Assembly: GCA_024233455.1 (NCBI GenBank)
Contig: JACKPP010000002.1
Span: forward strand, 529,047 to 593,046
DNA from: Chlamydiales bacterium
Lineage (GTDB): Bacteria; Chlamydiota; Chlamydiia; Chlamydiales; JACKPQ01
DNA: 64,000 nucleotides
Direction: 5' to 3'
Part shown: positions 36,301 to 45,327 of the stretch, one piece after another
How the letters are laid out: every line of letters begins with the position of its first letter
Numbering within the stretch: the stretch's first letter is position 1
The notes under the pieces: model-generated
Told to the model about the DNA's origin: nothing
What the model saw: only the letters and a program-made list of their open reading frames with translations
Database searches by the model: none
Made by a program: the position numbers and the translations under genes

Positions 36301-38041
36301 CGATTGTAAAGGGCATTTCCAGGGCTTTGATCGCTAAATCGTAAACCGCAGGAGAAATATTTTCCCCTTCTACCCATCCCCGAGGTATTTGTTTTTTGAG
36401 TTCAAATATTGTGCCAAATGTCAGCTCTCCCTCTCCAGCTTTGAGGTTTCCAACAGCATTCCAAGCCGTGTTTTTCCGATCAATCAGGGCCCGCAGGGTG
36501 AGCGGCTGGTCCCCTTTTGGTTCCACTCCCAGTATTTTGGCAATCTTCTGTGTGGTCCCCCAGGCGTTTAGGGCAATTTGCGGATGTAGTAGGGTTCCGT
36601 TGATCTCGCCTTCAACCTCAAGCGCGTGCCATTTGCACGAGGCCATGCCGTGTTGTATGTTTTCTCCTTCGACAAAAAAACGAATGGAAACATCTTCAAA
36701 ATCTTGAATCTGTCCTTGATCCATTGCCACGTTCCAAACAGCTTTTTTCCACAAAGGACCTTTTTCGAAGGGAAGAGTGCCCGATAATTTGAGGTTTTTA
36801 CCTTTTCCCTCTATTTGGTGGGAAGGCCACTTGAGCCACATGGTCTCCGATGAGATATTTTCAATTTCAACACGCTTAATAGCCCCTTTTTGCATGTAGG
36901 CAATGAGCTCAGCATTCAGCTTGGCACCCTCAAGTTCTAAATCGCGAAAAACTGGAAAAAATGCACCTAGACCGTCGCGAAAAAGCAAAAGTTGTTTGGA
37001 GCTGATTTCTTGAAACCGTCCCCGCAAGACGCTAGCATGCGGCTTCATCGTCACCGAAATAGTACTTTGTCCCTCTCCTGAAACATGAAAAGTTGCCTGC
37101 AAAGAGGTGTCTTTGCCTATCTTGCCCTGCCCGGCAATGGCAATCGGAAACACCTCTCCTTCTCGCACCATGCAGCCGGTAAGGGCAATTTTACCTTTTT
37201 CTACGCCACCTGAAAGTCTGAGACCCCACTGAGCTGGCAGACGCTTGGAAAGCGCTAGTAAGTAGCCATCTTCAACTTGCAATGTGCCTTTGGGAAAATC
37301 ACCTTTCCAATCTAAATTTTTTGCTCCGAACTGCAACTTGCGCTGGGGATGCCAAAGTTTTAAATCACACGCTTGAATATCTCCGCCCACTTCCGACAGC
37401 TGACCTTCAGAGTCCCACTGAGCGGTTAAATGCCCAGCCACCTGCCCCTGCTCAGGAATCCAACTTGTCGGAAAGAGGTCGCCAAAAGGAGATAGCTCCT
37501 CTAGATCGGCATGATGAAAACGGCTGATGGCCACTAAACCCTCAGGCAACATCTTGAGCATTACTTCAATTGCGCCATCTGCTAAGTCTATAAGCCCCAA
37601 GTCCGCTTTTGATTGGCCACTTGTAAAGTTCACGGAAAGGGTGTGCTCTCCACGTCTTAATTTGCCATCCAGGACTTCTATGTGCGCTGTAGGGATAGAG
37701 CGTTTCCCAGCACCTGCCCCCAGACTTTCTGGCACATCCCAAACCGGATGATCGAAAGTGGCGATGGGTTGAATGGCCATTTTTTTCAGATGTAGACGCA
37801 GTCCAAGGTGCATTTTTTCGACATCAATGTGACCAAAAATTCCATCAAGAGAGAGCTTGTGCAAGCACAAACCTTTTTTCCCAAATGTGATTTGCGCAGC
37901 TTGAATCTTGGCATTTGGGTCGGTCTTATGTACTAAATACTCGATCCCTTTCCAACATACAGTTTTGCCAAAAATAAAAGCCGATACCACCGCCAGACAG
38001 GTGACTGAGAGGAACCAAAGACCTTTGCGAGATTTGCTCAT
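33314..38041 (-). CDS. Large AsmA/TamB-like envelope protein
   Basis: The 1575-residue protein has one N-terminal membrane anchor (residues about 8-25, MSKSRKGLWFLSVTCLAVVSAFIFG) and a very long periplasmic body of repeated beta-strand segments, ending in the AsmA-type tail QPFVLSIRGTLDHPKFSLQ. This is the plan of AsmA-like/TamB-like proteins, which bridge the periplasm and move phospholipid or help outer-membrane assembly. A function in chlamydiae is not known to me. The start at 38041 gives a proper anchor; an 18-codon longer frame overlaps the promoter of nqrB. Divergent from nqrB. Confidence 0.75.
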   Translation of the reverse strand: MSKSRKGLWFLSVTCLAVVSAFIFGKTVCWKGIEYLVHKTDPNAKIQAAQITFGKKGLCLHKLSLDGIFGHIDVEKMHLGLRLHLKKMAIQPIATFDHPVWDVPESLGAGAGKRSIPTAHIEVLDGKLRRGEHTLSVNFTSGQSKADLGLIDLADGAIEVMLKMLPEGLVAISRFHHADLEELSPFGDLFPTSWIPEQGQVAGHLTAQWDSEGQLSEVGGDIQACDLKLWHPQRKLQFGAKNLDWKGDFPKGTLQVEDGYLLALSKRLPAQWGLRLSGGVEKGKIALTGCMVREGEVFPIAIAGQGKIGKDTSLQATFHVSGEGQSTISVTMKPHASVLRGRFQEISSKQLLLFRDGLGAFFPVFRDLELEGAKLNAELIAYMQKGAIKRVEIENISSETMWLKWPSHQIEGKGKNLKLSGTLPFEKGPLWKKAVWNVAMDQGQIQDFEDVSIRFFVEGENIQHGMASCKWHALEVEGEINGTLLHPQIALNAWGTTQKIAKILGVEPKGDQPLTLRALIDRKNTAWNAVGNLKAGEGELTFGTIFELKKQIPRGWVEGENISPAVYDLAIKALEMPFTIDGNIDLSGTVDPASYQISIDSELLHYTSNDLDIEFPHLGKPSPLPSESAQHAILSYQAKTKNWEIVVPLFGAKLKDKTYGFEVENMEGLAILNGRRLTSQNLKAKVHGLDLCLDLSLEIKEPGKADLHISATEMAGDIAGLMDVLRHFDKFKSLKLPLTGQIQNIDNGPFSLFSPLGQPEKKTAYSAHLKLIDGSYAVTDHFVGNALSCEMKFTSDDEILEIHALDGDLLLTDGDHQSHFEINAPDLRLIDMDHGDWEFDLRIESQTHDLMRLSGALDHTHGLKLDETKSHLFGEKLYIEQFKLEPFAFQGRTVLKLQKIDTALRFLKALALVDVHATTIGAIQKTDLKGDLSLNLTYHDGEFNIESDGRDLKVKHWCIPRFSLKMAHEGHLLSLDHLMIGDFQARALAEKRATQWDLSLFEIDWKNTQLQTFEGHFTDDALTLIVNSAQIDLDHLRPLFFEEKNPYFQGLFDLTGNVTLNISNWDIEGQFQLFSDNFTSANIELKTLAPFEFSFNRKTGVALSGALLDLAGSEIEIEHLGYDKTIAQWFCHGMALSIAPEMVYFLAEKELIPYLEKHKEQLFIRGIPIRWDNHLETTLELCYSPKSFSLSAILKDGYYWIGDVSCYLKNGTFTGRNTGLTFQAESKLNNAAFSVWAELPFDAAQEPRVILNDHSELSEKPLTVCFSRDPKAIIKYAQGSFCGFDVDFHHNPSLQKHPLLGLTGDMSIDWSLAAKLLPESLSQAIQDYDMGRGYKLTGDLSLNMAAPAKSTFKGYFKGKDFELLGYKFKSLLSQIEYSADYLLFEDFSLSDEAIALKIPHVNIAGKNISIPTLKIQDLRPSLLQKCGKLPGRLKPFVIKNLEFHKIAGTLGDRKSFSGKGNLQFINTFKRDVTLFDIPKDLFSRIGLDVGLLIPVCGELVCELDGTRVHFTKLTNTYSDGERSQFFLSKKKPSYIDLDGQIHIDIRMKQFVLLKVTQPFVLSIRGTLDHPKFSLQ

Positions 38042-38096
38042 ATGTACTAAAAAATTCAGTTGAGTTATGGTCACATTTTTACATAAGGGTATCATA

Positions 38097-39422
38097 GTGC
38101 TGCGAAAATTTCTAGATTACCAATTAGAAATATCTCAAGAAGGAAAACCGCTACATAAATTTCGCCCTCTCATCAAAGCAATCGATACATTTTTATTTGA
38201 AGCTGCAGAAGAGACCAAAGCATCGCCCCATATTCGCGATGGGATCGATTTGAAACGGGTGATGATGCTAGTTATCTATGCTTTATTGCCTTGCATCCTC
38301 ATGGCTATTTGGAATACGGGCGTGCAAAAATTGGTCTACTCAAGTGGAAGCCTCGATATGCTTAATGCTTTTCGCAGCTCTTACTTTGCGTTTTGCTCTG
38401 CGCATTTTTGGAGCATACTCGCCAACGGATTTGGCGCATTTATACCCATCATGCTGATTTCGTATCTGGCTGGTGGCTTTTGGGAAGCGCTCTTTGCCAT
38501 CACCCGTAGGCACGAAATTTCTGAGGGTTTTTTGGTCACCGGCATGCTCTATGCGCTTATCTTGCCGCCTACGATTCCCTACTGGATGGTTGCAGTGGGA
38601 GTATCTGTTGGCGTCATTCTATCTAAAGAACTTTTTGGGGGAACAGGTTATAATATTCTCAATCCCGCCCTGGTTTGTCGCACTTTCCTCTACTTTACCT
38701 TTCCAACCAAGATGTCAGGCTCTCTATGGGTTGGAACCAATCCTACTGTCGTTCAACAGAGCATTAGTAAAATGAATGCAGCACTCGGATTTGATGGGAT
38801 CAGTCAAGCTACCGCCCTCGGGGTTTTTAACCTACCTCCTGAGGTCAAACAAGCCCATATCGACACGCTGATTGCAGGTGCAACTCCCAATCTTTCGCCT
38901 GAAGTCATGAGCCAGGCTCTCCAATTTGCTCAGCTAAAAGTAGGCAGTGGCATTTGGAGCAACCTCAATCTATTCTTTGGAAATATGCTAGGCTCTATGG
39001 GAGAAACATCCACCCTAGCCTGCCTTCTAGGAGCATTAATTCTTATCATTACTGGCATCGGCTCCTGGAGAACTATGCTAGCCTATGCTCTGGGTGTGGC
39101 CGGATGCGCGCTCCTTTTTCAAGCGATGTCTGGACCAACTGATCCTGCTAATTATGCCTTCCCTTTTTACAAACATTTCCTCATTGGCGGGCTGGCTTTT
39201 GGTCTGGTCTTCATGGCCACAGATCCTGTCTCCTCACCTGATATGAACGCCTCAAAGTGGGCCTATGGCCTAATCATCGGCATCATCACCGTGGTGATTC
39301 GCATTGTTAATCCCGCCTTTCCAGAAGGAGTGATGCTAGCCATCCTCTTTGGGAACATCATTGCACCGCTGCTCGACCATCTTTCTTTAAAAATGTATCG
39401 AAGGAGGCGCTTTGCACAGTAA
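38097..39422 (+). CDS. nqrB: Na+-translocating NADH:quinone reductase subunit B
   Basis: Membrane subunit of Na+-NQR, which couples NADH oxidation to sodium export. The product (441 residues) has about ten helices, IFNILNPALVCRTF-like segments and FDGISQATALGVF, where the conserved Thr carries covalent FMN; the motif is SQAT rather than SGAT. The start is taken as GTG at 38097, with AAGGGT 8 bases before it, giving MLRKFLDYQLE; an ATG 30 bases upstream would extend it by ten residues. It is shorter than Chlamydia NqrB (about 500). Subunits A and F are not in the window. Confidence 0.93.
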   Translation: MLRKFLDYQLEISQEGKPLHKFRPLIKAIDTFLFEAAEETKASPHIRDGIDLKRVMMLVIYALLPCILMAIWNTGVQKLVYSSGSLDMLNAFRSSYFAFCSAHFWSILANGFGAFIPIMLISYLAGGFWEALFAITRRHEISEGFLVTGMLYALILPPTIPYWMVAVGVSVGVILSKELFGGTGYNILNPALVCRTFLYFTFPTKMSGSLWVGTNPTVVQQSISKMNAALGFDGISQATALGVFNLPPEVKQAHIDTLIAGATPNLSPEVMSQALQFAQLKVGSGIWSNLNLFFGNMLGSMGETSTLACLLGALILIITGIGSWRTMLAYALGVAGCALLFQAMSGPTDPANYAFPFYKHFLIGGLAFGLVFMATDPVSSPDMNASKWAYGLIIGIITVVIRIVNPAFPEGVMLAILFGNIIAPLLDHLSLKMYRRRRFAQ

Positions 39423-40194
39423 CCGCTACATCGTCTTCTTCATCATTGCCATTTGCTTTTCCTGTGCTCTCATCCTATCGGTTCTCTCAAGCACGCTTGA
39501 GGCACCGCAAGAAAAAGCGCGCAAACTCTATCTTAGCCGCCAGCTTTTGATCTCGGCTGATCTTTTAAAACCCGCAAGCAAACTCTCAGACGCCCAAATT
39601 CTCGATCTTTATCAAACACGCGTAGAAGCCAGGCTGACCAATCAGGCTGGAGATCTTTATACTTTTGAAAAAGCAGGCCTCGATATGGCTACCTATTTGC
39701 GCGAAAATGCTAAAACTGGCTACGCCAAACTCCCCAATAAACTCGTCTACGTCATCAAACAGCTCCATTCTGAGCAAATTTATGGCTACGTAATTCCTAT
39801 CAATGGCTACGGCCTCTGGGATGCCATTTACGGCTTCCTGTGCATTGCCCCTAATGGAGATACCGTGATTGGCACTACCTGGTATGAACAAGCTGAAACA
39901 CCAGGTCTAGGAGGTGAAATTGCCACTCCCAAATGGCAAGCGCAATTCCCAGGCAAACTCATCTTCCGTCAAAATCCAGATGGCTCCACCAACTACCAAG
40001 CAGCTCCGCTAGGCATAGTGGTTGTTAAAACCACAGTTGCTCAAGAGCTAGATAGCAAACCAGCTGCCAAAAGCGCAGTCGATGGCATAGCCGGGGCCAC
40101 CAAAACCAGTGAAGGGGTAACCGAAGCCTACAAAAAATCGCTGGCACCCTACCGCCAATTTCTCATCCGCGCTAAAAGCAAGGAGGCGGCATGA
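39412..40194 (+). CDS. nqrC: Na+-translocating NADH:quinone reductase subunit C
   Basis: Flavoprotein subunit with a covalently bound FMN. The 260-residue protein has one N-terminal helix and the FMN motif [13 protein letters not shown] near residue 225, with AGAT instead of SGAT; the modified Thr is kept. The start is a TTG at 39412, with a perfect AAGGAGG ribosome site ending 5 bases earlier and no nearby ATG. It overlaps the end of nqrB by 11 bases. Confidence 0.93.
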   Translation: MHSNRYIVFFIIAICFSCALILSVLSSTLEAPQEKARKLYLSRQLLISADLLKPASKLSDAQILDLYQTRVEARLTNQAGDLYTFEKAGLDMATYLRENAKTGYAKLPNKLVYVIKQLHSEQIYGYVIPINGYGLWDAIYGFLCIAPNGDTVIGTTWYEQAETPGLGGEIATPKWQAQFPGKLIFRQNPDGSTNYQAAPLGIVVVKTTVAQELDSKPAAKSAVDGIAGATKTSEGVTEAYKKSLAPYRQFLIRAKSKEAA

Positions 40195-40820
40195 AACCCT
40201 TAAAGAGCTTCTTTCTCCAGCAATTGTGGACTGAAAACCAAATTTTGGTAGCGATCCTGGGCATCTGCTCAGCGCTTGCGGTCACCATCAAAGTGAGTGT
40301 TTCGATCACCATGGGTTTGTCGGTGATGTTCGTCACAAGCTTTTCGTGCTTACTCGTCTCGCTTTTGCGCAAATACACACCAGACAATGTGCGTATGATC
40401 ACTCAACTTGCCGTCATCTCCACCTTCGTTATCATCGTCGATCAATTTCTAAAAGCCTATTTCTACGACATGTCGCGCGTACTTTCAGTCTTTGTCGGCC
40501 TGATCATCACTAACTGTCTGGTCATGGGCAGAGCCGAATCCATGGCACGTAATATTGCACCCGGGCCCGCCTTTTTTGATGGCTTGGGCGCAGCAACCGG
40601 CTATGGTCTTGTCATCTTAACTGTCGGGATCATTCGTGAACTTTTTGGGTTTGGCACCCTTTTGGGCTACCGCATTATCCCGCTGGCCTGGTATGCCTCG
40701 CCCGAGCATCCTGATGCCTACCAAAACTTCAATATCATGGCGCTTGCTCCATCGGCTTTTTTCATTATTGGTTTTATGATCTGGATAACTAACCTAATCA
40801 AAGTGAGGTCAACACCATGA
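40191..40820 (+). CDS. nqrD: Na+-translocating NADH:quinone reductase subunit D
   Basis: Six-helix membrane subunit of the sodium pump, 209 residues. Family landmarks include [30 protein letters not shown], and [12 protein letters not shown]. It contributes with NqrE to the Fe-S and sodium path. The ATG overlaps the nqrC stop (ATGA). Confidence 0.95.
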   Translation: MKPLKSFFLQQLWTENQILVAILGICSALAVTIKVSVSITMGLSVMFVTSFSCLLVSLLRKYTPDNVRMITQLAVISTFVIIVDQFLKAYFYDMSRVLSVFVGLIITNCLVMGRAESMARNIAPGPAFFDGLGAATGYGLVILTVGIIRELFGFGTLLGYRIIPLAWYASPEHPDAYQNFNIMALAPSAFFIIGFMIWITNLIKVRSTP

Positions 40821-41563
40821 TGGGACCCTATTCATTACTCAATCTACTCGGCTTGGCCATCCAGTCTATCTTTATCCAAAATATCATCCTCTTCTACTTC
40901 TTAGGCATGTGTTCCTATCTAGCCTGCTCCAACAAACTTTCCACTGCTAACGGGCTAGGGGCGGCTGTCTTTGTCGTCATGACCATTTCAGGCATTCTCA
41001 ACTGGCTGGTGCATCACTTCATCACTGCAGCAGGGGCACTCTCTTGGGCCGGACTACCAGATATTAACCTCGGCTTTCTAGAATTCCTGATCTACATTTC
41101 AGTCATAGCAGCCTTTGTTCAAGTCCTTGAAATCGTCATCGATAAATTTTCTCCCACGCTCTACCGCGCCCTTGGGATGTACCTGCCACTGATTACGGTC
41201 AACTGCGCCATTTTGGGAGCTGCGCTCTTTGCCACCGTGCGCGATTACCCCTTTATTCCAAATAGCGTCTACGTTTCTAGTGCTGGACTTGGCTGGTGGC
41301 TAGCTATCGTTTTAATTGCCACCATCAGGGAAAAACTCTCCTACTCCAAAATTCCTGCAGGACTAGAGGGGATGGGAATCACGTTTATTATGACGGGGTT
41401 GATGGCTCTTTGCTTTATGGGATTTACCGGGATAGCTCTTGATAAAATCGACCAAGATGACACCTATCCTGAACTTATAGAATCAGTAGCACATATCGAA
41501 TTACTCTCTGGTGCTAGCGCACATCACATGTGCCAGCCGCAACAAAATCGATCGTGCCAGTAA
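40817..41563 (+). CDS. nqrE: Na+-translocating NADH:quinone reductase subunit E
   Basis: Six-helix membrane subunit, homologous to NqrD, 248 residues. [22 protein letters not shown] carries the conserved cysteine and the later [11 protein letters not shown] another. The C-terminal 30 residues are hydrophilic, and their coding DNA overlaps the end of the opposite-strand adhesin gene by 50 bases. Starts with an ATGA overlap to nqrD. Confidence 0.94.
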   Translation: MMGPYSLLNLLGLAIQSIFIQNIILFYFLGMCSYLACSNKLSTANGLGAAVFVVMTISGILNWLVHHFITAAGALSWAGLPDINLGFLEFLIYISVIAAFVQVLEIVIDKFSPTLYRALGMYLPLITVNCAILGAALFATVRDYPFIPNSVYVSSAGLGWWLAIVLIATIREKLSYSKIPAGLEGMGITFIMTGLMALCFMGFTGIALDKIDQDDTYPELIESVAHIELLSGASAHHMCQPQQNRSCQ

Positions 41564-43583
41564 AGGTAAAGGCACCTTGGTTACTTGCTTCAACACCATC
41601 GGAAGTAGGTGCTGTGCTTGATTCAACAGATACAGGTCCGGAAGTTTGGGAGATGGCATAACTACTGGCAGAGTTATCAACCAGGCGCAAACATCCTAAT
41701 TGACCACCGGTATTGGAAAAATTCACCGTGCTAGCAACAGTATTGCCCGTAAAATTAAATGCACCAACAGCCTGGTTAAAAATATTCATTGCTCCATTCG
41801 ATGTCAGCTGATTGTTTTTGAACACCCCAGTTGCAACTGCTGAGGTCTCATTAATGAAACTGATTGAAGTAGTTCCGGTATTATCAGCACATATAAAATT
41901 CATAACTGGATTGTTGGCAACTCCTGAACCGACTTCAAATCTATACGAGCCCAGCGTGCTACCGCTCTCGGTATTACCCAGCACCGCGCCCTCAAAAGTT
42001 CCATTCGTTGTCATACAGAGAACTCCATACAGGTTATTGCTTAGGGTGTTTCCAACAATCAAAGGATTGGCCTGAGTGCCAACATCATTCTGCTGAACGT
42101 GAATCCCCATGGAGGCGCAGTTCTTGACTGTATTGCGAAAAACCGTGGCAGTCATCGAAGCTGTATCTGAAAGCTCTAAATGTATACCATCAATCGTGGC
42201 GGCGACTACCTGGTTATCCAGGATTTCAACCTTACCGTTGAAATTAGAGCTATAAATGATCTCAATTCCATTGACTGCTGTGGTGTCTACCTTATTTCGA
42301 TTGACGTTGACCCCTCTGACATTTGATCCACTAATTCCAGAGGCTGCAGGATTTAAAATGTTAATACCAGAAACATGCACTAAATCTTGCAAAGTAATGC
42401 CATCACCGTAAGCATTCGTTATATTAGGATTGAACTGTGTAAAGGCAGGAATAACAACTCTGGCCCGCCTAGCCCCAAATTCGAGGACATGTTCCACTCC
42501 GGTTCCCCAAAAACTCTGTGCCAGTTTGGAGACAAAACCGGTGGCGTAGCCCGTGGTGGTCAAATCACCTGGGTTTACAAAAATCACATCGGCAAACGTA
42601 GTGACAGCTTCGGCATCTGCAAGGGTGTTAAATGGGTGTTCAAAAGAGCCGTCACCTCCAGCCGGAGCGGTGTTATTTACGTGATAAAACAAAAACGGGA
42701 TATTCAGCACGGGATGCACAAATCGCAAATTGCGCTCTGTTTCCATTCTACAAACGGGAATAATGGGATGACGGATCACAGGTTGGGTCAAATACGCATC
42801 CACCGAGGTATAAAGATTACGCTGAAGTTGAGGGTAATGGATGGTACGTCTTGGTTTAATGCTATAGAGTGGCACATCCAAGGCAAACTGCCCTTGTATA
42901 CGGGTGTTGTACAAACTGTCTCCAGTGATAGAAACCTGAGCGAAAAAACGCTGCCAGGCACTCATCTGAAGCCTTCCCTGACCTCCAAGATGGGTCATAC
43001 AATCTTTGCGCTCAAAAAAATACACGCCTCCGGCGCCATAAAAACGAAAAGGTCCTAGATTCACCAAATTAAAACCTAACTCACCATCTGCCCCGCGCAA
43101 GACCTCTTCGGTCACTTCATCATAAATAAGCCCAAATCCCTGAAAGCGATCAAACACATTGCGGATAAAATTCGATTTTTTTCCGAATGGCAAATATCCG
43201 TTCGCACGGATATCAAAATACTTACTTAAAATTTCAACGCCAGCACCCACTTGATCATAATGAAAGCGATTGGTGCGTCTATAATCGTAAAAACTATTGA
43301 TTCCAAAAAGTGTGGAAAGAGACGGAATATTGAATCTGGCACCCAGACCTAAATTTGCAGCAATTTTACCGTTATCAAAAACATGACCGATAGCATCCAG
43401 AAAACCGATAAAATTATCCGTTCTATGGTAGCCCCAAAACGTCTCAAGAGAGGTATAGCCATCTTGATAGCCAATCCCCTCACCTACATCATAGCTACCG
43501 CGCAAGCGCGTTAGCATATGATCGGTCTTTTCAGCCATCAAACAAGCGGTCAATAAAAGGCATCCAGTCAAAAACTTGATCAT
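41514..43583 (-). CDS. Inverse-autotransporter-like adhesin with beta-helix
   Basis: The 689-residue protein has a signal peptide (MIKFLTGCLLLTACLMA), then an N-terminal outer-membrane barrel like intimin/invasin inverse autotransporters: FGINSFYDYRRTNRFHYDQ, VGAGVEILSKYFDIRANGY and GFGLIYDEV, about residues 30-240. From about 290, after HPFNTLADAEAVTTFADVIFVNPG, the rest is a parallel beta-helix of NxxxG-rich repeats, a passenger that would be exposed on the surface. No LysM domain is seen. The gene converges on and overlaps nqrE. Family assignment is by pattern. Confidence 0.72.
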   Translation of the reverse strand: MIKFLTGCLLLTACLMAEKTDHMLTRLRGSYDVGEGIGYQDGYTSLETFWGYHRTDNFIGFLDAIGHVFDNGKIAANLGLGARFNIPSLSTLFGINSFYDYRRTNRFHYDQVGAGVEILSKYFDIRANGYLPFGKKSNFIRNVFDRFQGFGLIYDEVTEEVLRGADGELGFNLVNLGPFRFYGAGGVYFFERKDCMTHLGGQGRLQMSAWQRFFAQVSITGDSLYNTRIQGQFALDVPLYSIKPRRTIHYPQLQRNLYTSVDAYLTQPVIRHPIIPVCRMETERNLRFVHPVLNIPFLFYHVNNTAPAGGDGSFEHPFNTLADAEAVTTFADVIFVNPGDLTTTGYATGFVSKLAQSFWGTGVEHVLEFGARRARVVIPAFTQFNPNITNAYGDGITLQDLVHVSGINILNPAASGISGSNVRGVNVNRNKVDTTAVNGIEIIYSSNFNGKVEILDNQVVAATIDGIHLELSDTASMTATVFRNTVKNCASMGIHVQQNDVGTQANPLIVGNTLSNNLYGVLCMTTNGTFEGAVLGNTESGSTLGSYRFEVGSGVANNPVMNFICADNTGTTSISFINETSAVATGVFKNNQLTSNGAMNIFNQAVGAFNFTGNTVASTVNFSNTGGQLGCLRLVDNSASSYAISQTSGPVSVESSTAPTSDGVEASNQGAFTFTGTIDFVAAGTCDVR

Positions 43584-43683
43584 TCACCCACACTAAAATA
43601 GTAGTAAATAAACATACAAGAAGAAAATCAACGCTCAAAATGGGGTAAGCGGTTTTTTCTAGCAGCTAAGCAGAAAAACTCAC

Positions 43684-44049
43684 TTATGCATTTTTGACTA
43701 AAGCTTGATAAGCGGCTCGTTCCAAAAGAAGTTCTAGTTCAGCTGTTTTGGAAAGCTCTAACTCAAACAACCAACCTTCCCCTTCGGGATCAGAATTAAT
43801 CAGGTTGATTTGGTCTTTAAGCTTTAGATTGACTGCAGTGATCGTACCAGAAACCGGGCAATAAATATCGGCAGCAGCCTTAGTAGATTCCAAAACCGCA
43901 ACTTCCTGGCCAGCTTCCACCTTTTGGCCAACTTCGGGAAATTCGATATAGACAATCTCACCCAATTCTCTGCCAGCATGTACGGTGATGCCGACCTTGC
44001 CATGGCCTTTTTCGGTCGTAACCCACTCGTGAGACTCAGTAAACTTCAT
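43684..44049 (-). CDS. gcvH: Glycine cleavage system H protein-like lipoyl carrier
   Basis: Small lipoyl-domain protein, 121 residues, starting MKFTESHEWVTTEKG. The lipoylated lysine is in VLESTKAAADIYCPV. In Chlamydia GcvH occurs without the other glycine cleavage enzymes and probably serves lipoyl relay; lplA lies 10 kb to the right here. The start is unambiguous. Confidence 0.95.
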   Translation of the reverse strand: MKFTESHEWVTTEKGHGKVGITVHAGRELGEIVYIEFPEVGQKVEAGQEVAVLESTKAAADIYCPVSGTITAVNLKLKDQINLINSDPEGEGWLFELELSKTAELELLLERAAYQALVKNA

Positions 44050-44105
44050 AATCTAATTCTATCCCAGGCTGACAAAAAACACAAATCTAGATTAGACTCA
44101 TTCCT

Positions 44106-44651
44106 GTGAAAATAAGTAGAACAGAACTTATCTGCAGCGGCGTTACCAATGCCACCCTATGGGGCCTTCCCATGGGGCTGTTCATTTTAAACTTAGCTTT
44201 TGACCATCCGGGCAGAAAACAAAAAACGATCACCTACCTATCTTCTGCTGCCATCTTTTGCCTACTTGGAAGCACTATTCACTACGGAGTGACCGACATT
44301 TATCAAAATCCAACAGCAGATGCAGCTCTTACCCTAAGACGTTCCGTGTGCGTTTTGGCCACCACTTTAATTACCCCACTTGCGGCAATGTCTTTAATTA
44401 CGCTTGGCACCCTAAAGATCCGGAGCGCACGAAAAAAAAGCATATCGGTCATCAAATACTGCCTCAAGCCGCATATTATCGCTGCCTTTACGACTTCCAC
44501 ACTCACCCTACACTTTGTATTTTCCCAAATATTTTCAGATAACAGCCCTTCAACTCCCCTTATTTCAAAGAAAACCGTGGCCCAAATTGGGACATCTTCT
44601 TTGATTTCCTGTTCGGCAATCTTTTTTGCTTCCTGCTTCTCCATTCTTTAA
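44106..44651 (+). CDS. Multi-helix membrane protein, hypothetical
   Basis: The 181-residue protein has four or five hydrophobic helices (about residues 10-30, 43-60, 82-102, 125-142 and 160-178) with a basic loop (KIRSARKKS) in the middle. The start codon is GTG with no clear ribosome site, so the N-terminus is uncertain. No family recognised. It stands between gcvH (divergent) and the PpiD block (convergent). Confidence 0.55.
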   Translation: MKISRTELICSGVTNATLWGLPMGLFILNLAFDHPGRKQKTITYLSSAAIFCLLGSTIHYGVTDIYQNPTADAALTLRRSVCVLATTLITPLAAMSLITLGTLKIRSARKKSISVIKYCLKPHIIAAFTTSTLTLHFVFSQIFSDNSPSTPLISKKTVAQIGTSSLISCSAIFFASCFSIL

Positions 44652-44706
44652 AAATGAAAGGCTAAACAATTTGGAAGGACTTTTTTTTCTTGCAGGAAAG
44701 GTAGAT

Positions 44707-45327
44707 TCACCCAAGCTCGAAGCTAGCCCAGAGTGCCGGGTGTTTTTCGATCGAATATTCAAAAGATGAAAGTGCAAAATGTTGAGGATTGCCACCGTAA
44801 CGATTCACTCGGTAGGTCAGACCTAGACGCTTAAAATTGGTTGGATCATAGCCAAAAAGTGCATCGCGGGTAATGGCAATTTCCATCAAATAACTTTTGC
44901 GCTCAAAAGTTGCATTCACGTGCAGATCGCTCTGATCAGCTAATGGGCGCATCTCCTCAGCTCTTAAGCGAGTAATTTCTTGCGATGGGAAATCGGTATG
45001 GGGGAAAAAAACGAAATGATGGCAAAACCTAGTTGGCGCGCCGGCGGTTTTTAAATCGCGGGTATCGATAAAAAGCTCTAAAGAATCTCCTTTGGCCACA
45101 TCGGGAAAATGGCTCTCCTCAAAACCTTGACGCACCTTCACCGCGCAAAGCAAAGCCTTTTCGTTCCAAGCCATAGAAACTGCCGCAAAAGGCTCCTCAT
45201 TTAGCAAGGGACTTGTATCTGGAAGCACGTATGAGCGCCCTAATATTTTTTGCTCCTCGGCATAACGCAGCTTTCCCTGCAATTTGAAAAAACTGACAGG
45301 GCTGAGGCTGGGGACATCTTCAAACAT
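44707..45327 (-). CDS. CBM9/DOMON-like beta-sandwich protein
   Basis: The 206-residue product has the pattern of a family 9 carbohydrate-binding-like fold: AAVSMAWNEKALLCAVKV, KGDSLELFIDTRD and a late YLMEIAITRDAL. Such domains can bind sugars or, as heme-free DOMON folds, other ligands; binding here is not predictable. No signal peptide is seen. The start at 45327 overlaps the end of the PpiD-like gene by 8 bases, so it is co-translated with it. An open 100-codon extension upstream is only the other gene's DNA in a second frame. Confidence 0.65.
   Translation of the reverse strand: MFEDVPSLSPVSFFKLQGKLRYAEEQKILGRSYVLPDTSPLLNEEPFAAVSMAWNEKALLCAVKVRQGFEESHFPDVAKGDSLELFIDTRDLKTAGAPTRFCHHFVFFPHTDFPSQEITRLRAEEMRPLADQSDLHVNATFERKSYLMEIAITRDALFGYDPTNFKRLGLTYRVNRYGGNPQHFALSSFEYSIEKHPALWASFELG

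Noticed and set aside
36396..36707. Rightward frames inside the AsmA-like gene
   Set aside because: Antisense shadows of a long real gene.
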